Shown here: positions 1 to 4,651 of the stretch, one piece after another | Layout: each line of letters starts with the position of its first letter | Position numbering within the stretch: position 1 is the first letter of the stretch | Origin: Anaerolineales bacterium | GTDB taxonomy: Bacteria; Chloroflexota; Anaerolineae; Anaerolineales; UBA6663 | Assembly (NCBI GenBank): GCA_016789165.1 | Contig: JAEURL010000128.1 | Span: forward strand, 1-8,545 | Length of the DNA stretch: 8,545 bases | Reading direction: 5' to 3' | Position numbers and translations under genes: made by a program | The notes under the pieces: model-generated | Database searches by the model: none | Seen by the model: the letters and a program-made list of their open reading frames with translations, nothing else | Told to the model about the DNA's origin: nothing

Positions 1-856
1 GGCCGTGGCGGATAGTGACGGTCTGCGGGTTGCTGGCGGGCGGCGGGGTGAACGCGGGCTGGCCGAAGCGCAGCCGGCCCCAGGTGGCCGGGACGTTGGC
101 GCTCAGCTCGGGCGGCCAGACCTTGTCCGCCAGCGGCGGGCCGGCCTGGCTCTCGCGGTCGTGGTTGGCCACGCCCAGCCGCCAGAGGGCGCCGTCCGCC
201 GGCCGGCCGGCCAGCCCCAGGGCCGTAAACGGCACCCGGAACGTGATCCCGCAGCCGCGGTTGTTCTCGCCGTTGTTGTAGCCGCCGACGTTGTTGTCCT
301 CCCAGGCGCAGCCGGCGTCGGTGACGAAGCCGGCCAGGGTCACGCTGCCCCAGCTCGCGCCATTGCCGCGAAAGGCGGCCTGATAGTTGGTCCGGCCCTG
401 CCAGTCGCTGAGCTGGGCCACCAGCTTGTAGGTGCTGGCGGCCGGCGCGTTGCTGCCGGCCGCGTCCAGGCCCAGATAAAGGGTGGCGCCGTCCCAGGCC
501 TCCAGATTGGCCGTCACGTGGGCGGTGTCGTACCACAGCAGGCGGTCGAAGACGGCCAGGTACACCACCAGCTCGGTGTCGGTGTAGCCCACGCGCACGT
601 CGGTGTAGTTCTCGCTGGCCGTCACGCGCCCGAACCAGAAGATGGCCATCTCGGAGACGCGGTCCAGGTTGCCGCCCGCGCCGACCAGGCCCGGCAGGTA
701 GCGGGCGTTCACCACGCGCTGGCCCAGCCCGGCGTTGTACTCACGAGCCACCTGCGGCAGGTACAGGATCTGGCCGCTCTGCGCGGCGGCCGGCAGCGCC
801 GCCGCCACCAGCGCCACCCCGACCATCAGCCGCCCGATCAGTTGCCCTGTGCGCAT
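1..856 (-). CDS. Secreted CBM9/DOMON-like domain protein (3' end outside window)
   Basis: An open frame of 285 codons runs from an ATG at 856 to the window edge without a stop, so the C-terminus is missing. The N-terminus (MRTGQLIGRLMVGVALVAAALPAAAQ) has a basic start, a hydrophobic core at about residues 6-22 and an Ala-rich cleavage region near 23-26, so the product is probably exported. A short ILYLPQV segment follows. Residues from about 63 onward read as a beta-rich domain: MAIFWFGRVT, then DVRVGYTDTELVVYLAVFDR, a Gly/Asn-rich loop (NNVGGYNNGENNRGCG) and ITFRVPFTALGL. This pattern resembles CBM9-like/DOMON sugar-binding folds, in which an outer-surface domain binds sugar or haem; the ligand cannot be told here. 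Two Cys in the Asn-rich loop region (in DAGCAW and RGCG) could form a disulfide. The start is supported by an AAGGAG ribosome site 7 nt upstream. It diverges from the response regulator gene. The frame is certain; the family is a pattern-based assignment. An enzymatic domain could lie beyond the edge. Confidence 0.8.
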   Translation of the reverse strand, partial: MRTGQLIGRLMVGVALVAAALPAAAQSGQILYLPQVAREYNAGLGQRVVNARYLPGLVGAGGNLDRVSEMAIFWFGRVTASENYTDVRVGYTDTELVVYLAVFDRLLWYDTAHVTANLEAWDGATLYLGLDAAGSNAPAASTYKLVAQLSDWQGRTNYQAAFRGNGASWGSVTLAGFVTDAGCAWEDNNVGGYNNGENNRGCGITFRVPFTALGLAGRPADGALWRLGVANHDRESQAGPPLADKVWPPELSANVPATWGRLRFGQPAFTPPPASNPQTVTIRHG

Positions 857-863
857 GACCCTG

Positions 864-869
864 CTCCTT
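864..869 (-). promoter_or_regulatory. Shine-Dalgarno site of the CBM9-like gene
   Basis: The minus strand reads AAGGAG followed by 7 nt and then the ATG at 856. This is the best ribosome-binding site in the window and fixes the start of the secreted protein. Four other genes here (regulator, membrane LamG-like, symporter, propeller) show no comparable site. Confidence 0.8.
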
Positions 870-882
870 GGGGATAGCCTGG

Positions 883-898
883 ATCGGGAATTCCCGAT
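883..898. promoter_or_regulatory. Perfect 16-bp palindrome, candidate operator
   Basis: The sequence ATCGGGAATTCCCGAT is a perfect inverted repeat without spacer, and bases 881 and 900 also pair. It overlaps the position expected for the -35 element of the response regulator promoter (about 891-897) and lies in the predicted leader of the divergent CBM9-like gene. Such placement suits a dimeric repressor acting on both genes. Which protein binds is unknown; autoregulation by the adjacent NarL-type regulator is possible but unproven. Confidence 0.5.
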
Positions 899-911
899 TC
901 TCCGCCGCCAG

Positions 912-920
912 TGTTATACT
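912..920 (+). promoter_or_regulatory. Extended -10 promoter of the response regulator gene
   Basis: The plus strand reads TG-T-TATACT, an extended -10 (TGn) followed by a hexamer one base from TATAAT. No good -35 is present: TTCCCG at 891-896 sits 18 bp upstream and matches only the first two bases, as expected of extended -10 promoters. Transcription would begin near 927, giving a leader of about 30 nt before the ATG at 957. Confidence 0.55.
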
Positions 921-941
921 CTGCCCGGGTCAACTCTTCCA
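913..941 (-). promoter_or_regulatory. Candidate divergent promoter of the CBM9-like gene
   Basis: Read on the minus strand, TATAAC (918 to 913) matches the -10 consensus at five of six positions. TGGAAG (941 to 936) lies 17 bp upstream and matches the -35 at three of six. The start would fall near 906, giving a leader of about 50 nt that contains the 16-bp palindrome and the AAGGAG site. The -10 overlaps the plus-strand -10 of the regulator gene, so one AT-rich octamer may serve both directions. Confidence 0.4.
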
Positions 942-956
942 TCCACAAAAATCCCT

Positions 957-1607
957 ATGCCTGTCCGCGTCCTTCTGGTCGACGATCACACCGTGATGCG
1001 TCAGGGCATCCGCATGCTGTTGACGCTCGATACTGACATCCAGGTCGTCGGCGAGGCCGCCAACGGCCGGGACGCCGTGACGCTCTGCCATCAGCTCCGG
1101 CCGGACGTGGTGCTGATGGACCTGCTCATGCCGGTCATGGATGGGCTGACGGCCATCACCGAAATCCGCCGCGACCTGCCCGAAATTGAGATCGTGGCGC
1201 TGACGAGCGTGCTGGAGGACAGCATCGTCACCGACGTGGTCCGCGCCGGCGCCATCGGCTACCTGCTCAAGGACGCCACCGGCGAAGAGGTGGTGCAGGC
1301 CATCAAGGCGGCCTCGGCCGGCGAGGTGCACCTCTCCCCGCAGGCGGCCGCCCGGCTGGTGCGGGACGTGCGCGCCCCGGACAACCCGCAGGCGCTGACG
1401 GCGCGCGAGACGGACGTGCTCAAGCTGCTGGCGCAGGGCAAATCCAACAAGGAGATCGCCCAGGCGCTCAACATCGGCGAGAAGACCGTCCACTCGCACG
1501 TCAGCAATATCCTGAGCAAGCTCAACGTGCCCAGCCGGACCCAGGCGGCGCTGTTCGCCATCCGCACCGGCCTGGTCTCGCTCAACGCCCTCAACCGCAA
1601 CGTCTAG
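957..1607 (+). CDS. NarL/FixJ-family response regulator
   Basis: This 216-residue protein is a two-domain transcription factor of a two-component system. The receiver domain (about 3-120) has the acidic pair D9/D10, the phospho-acceptor D55 in LMDLLMP, the switch residue T83, Y102 and the conserved K105 in GYLLKD. A short linker leads to a LuxR-type helix-turn-helix (about 145-205): LTARETDVLKLLAQGKSNKEIA, then KTVHSHVSNILSKL. Phosphorylation by a sensor kinase normally promotes dimerisation and DNA binding. The ATG at 957 is preferred because the receiver's first strand begins right after it; an in-frame opening to 735 only reads antisense through the neighbouring secreted gene. There is no Shine-Dalgarno site. 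No histidine kinase is in the window, so it is an orphan here, and its targets are unknown. Its stop overlaps that of the convergent VanZ-like gene by four bases. Confidence 0.96.
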   Translation: MPVRVLLVDDHTVMRQGIRMLLTLDTDIQVVGEAANGRDAVTLCHQLRPDVVLMDLLMPVMDGLTAITEIRRDLPEIEIVALTSVLEDSIVTDVVRAGAIGYLLKDATGEEVVQAIKAASAGEVHLSPQAAARLVRDVRAPDNPQALTARETDVLKLLAQGKSNKEIAQALNIGEKTVHSHVSNILSKLNVPSRTQAALFAIRTGLVSLNALNRNV

Positions 1608-1984
1608 CGCCGGCCCAGCCGGCCCGCCAGCCAAACGCCCACGGCCGCGCCGGCCGTGTCGATGGCGACGTCGCTCAGCGCCGGATGCCGGCCGGGCGTC
1701 AGCAGCTGATGCGCCTCGTCCGTCAAGGCGTAGGCCATGGCCAGCCCCAGGGCCAGGCCCAGCACCCGGCCCCGCGGCCACGCCGGCCGCTCCCCGCGCA
1801 GGCCGCGCACGTAGGCGGCCCCCAGCAGCGCATACCCCAACGCATGGCCGCCCTTCTTGAACAGCGTATCCCAGCCGCCGAACTGCGGCAGGTCCCGGCT
1901 GGACGTGCCGGAGGCCCAGAAGATGACCAGCATGACGGCCAAGGCCGGCCCCCAGCGTTGACTGAACCGCAACCAGCTTTCCAT
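1604..1984 (-). CDS. VanZ-like small membrane protein
   Basis: The product has 126 residues with about four hydrophobic segments (roughly 12-26, 46-62, 74-88 and 105-121), which is typical in size and layout for VanZ-like proteins (PF04892). The recognisable family pattern is KKGGHALGYALLG (about 43-55) and then TDEAHQLLTPGR (88-99) followed by SDVAIDTAGAAVG (104-116), with the acidic DE pair, Gln, Arg and Asp residues conserved in the family. VanZ itself gives low-level teicoplanin resistance in enterococci, but most environmental relatives have no known role, and no other van gene is present here. The gene ends tail to tail with the response regulator, and its ATG is only 33 bp from the divergent LamG-like gene. 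No Shine-Dalgarno site is visible. Its own promoter would have to lie in that 33-bp gap or inside the neighbouring coding region. Confidence 0.82.
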   Translation of the reverse strand: MESWLRFSQRWGPALAVMLVIFWASGTSSRDLPQFGGWDTLFKKGGHALGYALLGAAYVRGLRGERPAWPRGRVLGLALGLAMAYALTDEAHQLLTPGRHPALSDVAIDTAGAAVGVWLAGRLGRR

Positions 1985-1999
1985 CGTCTGACTCGTTGG

Positions 2000-2008
2000 T
2001 GCTAGAAT
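2000..2008 (+). promoter_or_regulatory. Extended -10 promoter, probably giving a leaderless mRNA
   Basis: The plus strand reads TG-C-TAGAAT, an extended -10 with five of six consensus bases in the hexamer. With usual spacing, transcription would begin near 2014-2016, only two to four bases before the ATG at 2018. No convincing -35 is present, and no Shine-Dalgarno site fits in the remaining space, so leaderless translation is the simplest reading. Confidence 0.5.
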
Positions 2009-2017
2009 CGCTCGACT

Positions 2018-3208
2018 ATGCCCGACCTACCACCGCCCCAGCCCGAGAGCGGCGCCCAGCTGACCGGCGACGATATCACCGTCGGCGGCGACGTGGCCGG
2101 CCGTGACAAGATCGTCAATACGACGACGACCACCACCACGACCAACATCGAGGGCGGGCCGGCCGCGCGCTACGCCATCGTCGGCATCGTCCTGATCGCG
2201 CTGGCCGCCATCCTGGTCATCGCCTGGCTGGCCGCCCGCCCGCCGGTCCTCCCGGCCACGCCCAGCGCCACCCTCACCGCCACGGCCCCGCCGGCCCCGA
2301 GCGCCACGCCGGCGGTGGTGGCCAGCGCCACGCTGGAACCGGCCAGCGCCACGCCCACCGCCAGCCCGCCGCCGGCCACAGACACGCCCACCCCGCCGGC
2401 CCCCAGCGTGACGCCGACGCCGAGCGCCACGGCCACCGAGCCGCCGACCTTCACGGCCTCGCCCACCCCGCCCGCGGTCCTGACGCCGGGCGCGGCGGTG
2501 CCCGTGTACGACGCCTTTGACGACCGCTGCGTCAACGCCGCGCGCTGGGCGCTGCAGACCGTCTCCAGCGCCACGGCCCTGCGCAACGCCGCCGACTCCG
2601 CCACGCCGGAAGCCAGCGCCACGCCCACCCCGGAGCCGCCCGCCTGCCTGCCGGTGGAGGACCAGTTCTTCACCGAGGGCCGCGACGGCCGGCTGACGGT
2701 CTTCGTGGGCGTCGAGGCCGCCGGCTCGCACGGCCTGGTCCAGGCGCCGGCCGGCTGTTTCCGCGAGGCCGAGGTGGTGCTGGCCATCGACCAGGCCGAC
2801 CTGCTGGCGCCCGAGCGCGAAATCTTCCTCAGCATGGGCGCCGCGCTGCAGCGCCGCACCGGACCCGCCGTGCTGGAAGTGCGGGTGCGGGCCAGCAATT
2901 TTTCCGGCCGCGTCGAGACCGATATCCGCCCGCGCCTGACCGTGCCGGACGGCACCCTCGATCTCAGCTCCACCCCCTACACCCTCGGCCAGCCAGTGAC
3001 GGTGGCCCTGCGGGCGCGGGACATCGGCGAGGCGCCGGCCGGCGGCACGGCCGCCAATAAGATCCTGACCATCTATGTGAACGGGCAGCCGCTGGCGCCG
3101 TCATTTTCCATCATCGCCGACCCGTGCGACCTGTCGATCGGCTACCAGGCCGAGCTGCAGACCTCGCTGCTGGGCTTCTTCGACGAAGTCCGGCTGGCCC
3201 TGGATTAA
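2018..3208 (+). CDS. Single-pass membrane protein with TP-rich stalk and LamG-like domain
   Basis: This is a 396-residue protein of unknown function. Residues 1-50 are hydrophilic and carry DDITVGGDVAGRDKIVN followed by eight Thr; similar 'GGDxxGRDKI' segments occur near the N-termini of some NACHT, CHAT and WD40 proteins (from memory, not searched). One transmembrane helix follows at about 52-73. Residues 75-160 are a low-complexity Thr/Pro/Ser/Ala stalk, likely extended and outside the membrane. The C-terminal part (about 162-396) begins VYDAFDDRC and ends with ILTIYVNGQPL and GFFDEVRLALD, which resembles LamG/concanavalin-like sugar- or protein-binding folds. A second TP-rich stretch (about 195-209) interrupts this domain near its start. 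Four Cys (171, 210, 247, 370) all lie after the helix and could pair as disulfides. There is no cleavable signal peptide. The ORF and topology are well supported; the fold is tentative. It may act as a surface receptor or anchor. Confidence 0.82.
   Translation: MPDLPPPQPESGAQLTGDDITVGGDVAGRDKIVNTTTTTTTTNIEGGPAARYAIVGIVLIALAAILVIAWLAARPPVLPATPSATLTATAPPAPSATPAVVASATLEPASATPTASPPPATDTPTPPAPSVTPTPSATATEPPTFTASPTPPAVLTPGAAVPVYDAFDDRCVNAARWALQTVSSATALRNAADSATPEASATPTPEPPACLPVEDQFFTEGRDGRLTVFVGVEAAGSHGLVQAPAGCFREAEVVLAIDQADLLAPEREIFLSMGAALQRRTGPAVLEVRVRASNFSGRVETDIRPRLTVPDGTLDLSSTPYTLGQPVTVALRARDIGEAPAGGTAANKILTIYVNGQPLAPSFSIIADPCDLSIGYQAELQTSLLGFFDEVRLALD
2236..2500 (+). repeat. Degenerate repeat encoding the TP/SATP stalk
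   Basis: Short variations of AGCGCCACGCC encoding Ser-Ala-Thr-Pro recur through this stretch. One 18-bp unit at 2342-2359 (GCCAGCGCCACGCCCACC) is repeated exactly at 2612-2629, inside the downstream domain. The tract encodes an unstructured linker; it may be prone to length change by slippage or recombination between repeats. Confidence 0.6.
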
Positions 3209-3220
3209 CCGCCGCCCGGC

Positions 3221-4570
3221 CTACCCGTCGCGGCCGGCCAGCTCCGCCACCGTGGCCTGGTGGCTTGCCCGCGTGATGGGATAGGCCCAGGCGAACAGGA
3301 CCGCGCCCAGCAGCAGCGCCGCCGGCACCGGCCCCGCAAAGGCCCGGATGGCCTGCACGGCCTGCGGCGGCTGCTCCACCACCGCGCCCGCGGCCGGCGT
3401 CACGTAGCCGGCCCAGGCCAGGGCCTGCCCCACCAGCCACAGCGCCGCGCCCGTCCCCAGCTTCTGAAAGAAGGCGATGAAGGCGTAATACGAGCCCTCG
3501 CGCCGCTCGCCGGTCCGCAGCTGGTCATGCTCGATGATGTCCGGCACCATGGCCCACGGCAGCACGTAGGCTGTGGCAATCCCCAGCCCCGAGAACACGG
3601 CCAGCCCGTAGGCCAGGGCCACCTGGTCCGGCGGCAGCGCCGCGATGCCGAGCGCGGCCGCGCCCCAGGCCGCCATGCCGATGATGAAGGCCCGGCGCTT
3701 ATCCAGCCGGCGCGCCAGCCAGACCGACAGAGGCACAAAGGCGATGGCCGCCGCCTGCGCGGCCAGCACGAAGTAGTTGGCCTGCTCCGGCACGCGCAGG
3801 TAGTAGCTGGCGAAGTAGACGAGCACGGCCGAGAGCAGGCTGGCCGTGGTCCAGCTCAACAGGTACAGGCCGGTCACCATCCAGAACGGGAAGTTGCGCA
3901 GCGTGGCGCGCAGGCCGGCCAGCGCGGGCAGGGACTGGGCCGGCGCCGGGCTTTCGCGGCCCGCGGTCACGCGGAATACGATCAGGGGCGGCGCGATGGC
4001 GAGCAGGCCCAGCCCCAGGCCGAGGCCCGCAAACAAGGCGCGCGCGTCCGGGATCACCCAGCCGAGCACCGTGGCCAGGATGACGGCGCCCAGCGCCCCG
4101 CCGATGGCGTACACCATGCGGAAGCCGTTGAGGGCGCTGCGCTCGTCGTAGTCCTCGGTCAGCTCCGGGGTGAGCGCGTTGTAGCCCACGTGCACGGCGG
4201 TGTAGGCGGTATCGAACAGGATGAAGACCACGGCGTAGTAGGCGGCCAGGCCGGCGGGCGGCAGCGGCGGCACCAGCCACATCAGCCCGAAGGCCAGCCC
4301 CAGCGGCACCGCCCCAAACAGCAGCAGCACGCGCCGGCGCCCCCAGCGGCTGCGCAGCCGGTCTGAGAACATGCCGAAGAGCGGGTCGTTGACGGCGTCC
4401 CACAGCCGGCCGGCCGCCACCGCCCAGGCCGCGTAGTCCGGGCGCAGGCCGGCCACATCGGTCAGGAAATACAACTGAAAGAAGGCCACGATGGCCAGCG
4501 GCGCGCTGGTGGTCAGGTCGCCGGTGCTGTAGAGCAACTTCAGGCGGAGCGGCAGGCGATGAGTGGGCAT
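3221..4570 (-). CDS. GPH-family (MelB-like) sugar:cation symporter, MFS superfamily
   Basis: The 449-residue product is a polytopic inner-membrane carrier, probably with 12 helices, matching the usual length of glycoside-pentoside-hexuronide symporters. Family signatures are visible in order: KLLYSTGDL in helix I; WDAVNDPLFG (57-66), whose D58 and D62 match the spacing of the paired helix-II Asp residues that bind the coupling cation in MelB; DRLRSRWGRRR (70-80) in the loop after helix II; YNALTPELTEDYDER (130-144); and MVPDIIEHDQLRTGERREG (341-359). These proteins import sugars or glycosides with Na+ or H+; the substrate is not predictable here. The ATG at 4570 is chosen over a TTG at 4603, because the N-terminal family motif begins right after it. 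There is no Shine-Dalgarno site. The propeller gene lies 81 bp upstream on the same strand, so co-transcription is possible. It converges on the LamG-like gene with a 12-bp gap and no visible terminator. Confidence 0.87.
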   Translation of the reverse strand: MPTHRLPLRLKLLYSTGDLTTSAPLAIVAFFQLYFLTDVAGLRPDYAAWAVAAGRLWDAVNDPLFGMFSDRLRSRWGRRRVLLLFGAVPLGLAFGLMWLVPPLPPAGLAAYYAVVFILFDTAYTAVHVGYNALTPELTEDYDERSALNGFRMVYAIGGALGAVILATVLGWVIPDARALFAGLGLGLGLLAIAPPLIVFRVTAGRESPAPAQSLPALAGLRATLRNFPFWMVTGLYLLSWTTASLLSAVLVYFASYYLRVPEQANYFVLAAQAAAIAFVPLSVWLARRLDKRRAFIIGMAAWGAAALGIAALPPDQVALAYGLAVFSGLGIATAYVLPWAMVPDIIEHDQLRTGERREGSYYAFIAFFQKLGTGAALWLVGQALAWAGYVTPAAGAVVEQPPQAVQAIRAFAGPVPAALLLGAVLFAWAYPITRASHQATVAELAGRDG

Positions 4571-4589
4571 AGTCTTGAACCGCGAAGGG

Positions 4590-4622
4590 CGCGCCGAGCG
4601 CAAACGACTCGCTCAGGGCGCG
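4590..4622 (-). repeat. 11-bp inverted repeat between propeller and symporter genes
   Basis: The arms CGCGCCGAGCG and CGCTC-GGCGCG (4590-4600 and 4610-4622) form an 11-bp GC-rich stem with a 2-nt bulge and a 9-nt loop. On the minus strand it lies after the propeller stop and 19 nt before the symporter ATG. No T-run follows, so it does not fit a classic intrinsic terminator. It could protect an mRNA 3' end, reduce downstream expression or bind a protein. Confidence 0.45.
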
Positions 4623-4651
4623 TCCGCTAGGCGTGCTGGGTGTTGGCGCCG

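Noticed and set aside
199..215. Runs of GCCGGC/GGCCGG as possible repetitive extragenic palindromes
   Set aside because: The motif occurs throughout coding sequence as Ala-Gly, Pro-Ala and similar codon pairs in GC-rich DNA and is not enriched in the gaps.
5..877. A 290-codon plus-strand open frame at the window's left edge
   Set aside because: It is antisense to the partial secreted protein, whose signal peptide, ribosome site and beta-rich domain are convincing. The antisense translation is Ala/Gly/Arg/Val-rich without motifs.
735..956. In-frame 74-residue N-terminal extension of the response regulator
   Set aside because: It runs through the antisense start of the CBM9-like gene, the palindrome and the proposed promoter, and receiver domains begin directly with the first beta strand, as found right after the ATG at 957.
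1604..1984. Teicoplanin/glycopeptide resistance determinant
   Set aside because: Only a VanZ-like fold is present, with no vanHAX or vanRS genes. Such proteins are common in environmental bacteria and usually have no shown resistance role.
2027..2973. Two overlapping minus-strand open frames (234 and 267 codons) opposite the LamG-like protein
   Set aside because: They mirror the repeated TP-encoding DNA and have composition driven by that repeat; the plus strand has a membrane helix, stalk and folded domain in order.
3209..3220. Bidirectional terminator between the convergent LamG-like and symporter genes
   Set aside because: The gap is only 12 bases and has neither a stable stem nor a T-run on either strand.
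3260..4366. A 368-codon open frame opposite the symporter gene
   Set aside because: Low-complexity Arg/Gln/Gly/His composition; the other strand carries ordered GPH-family motifs. Treated as a coding shadow.
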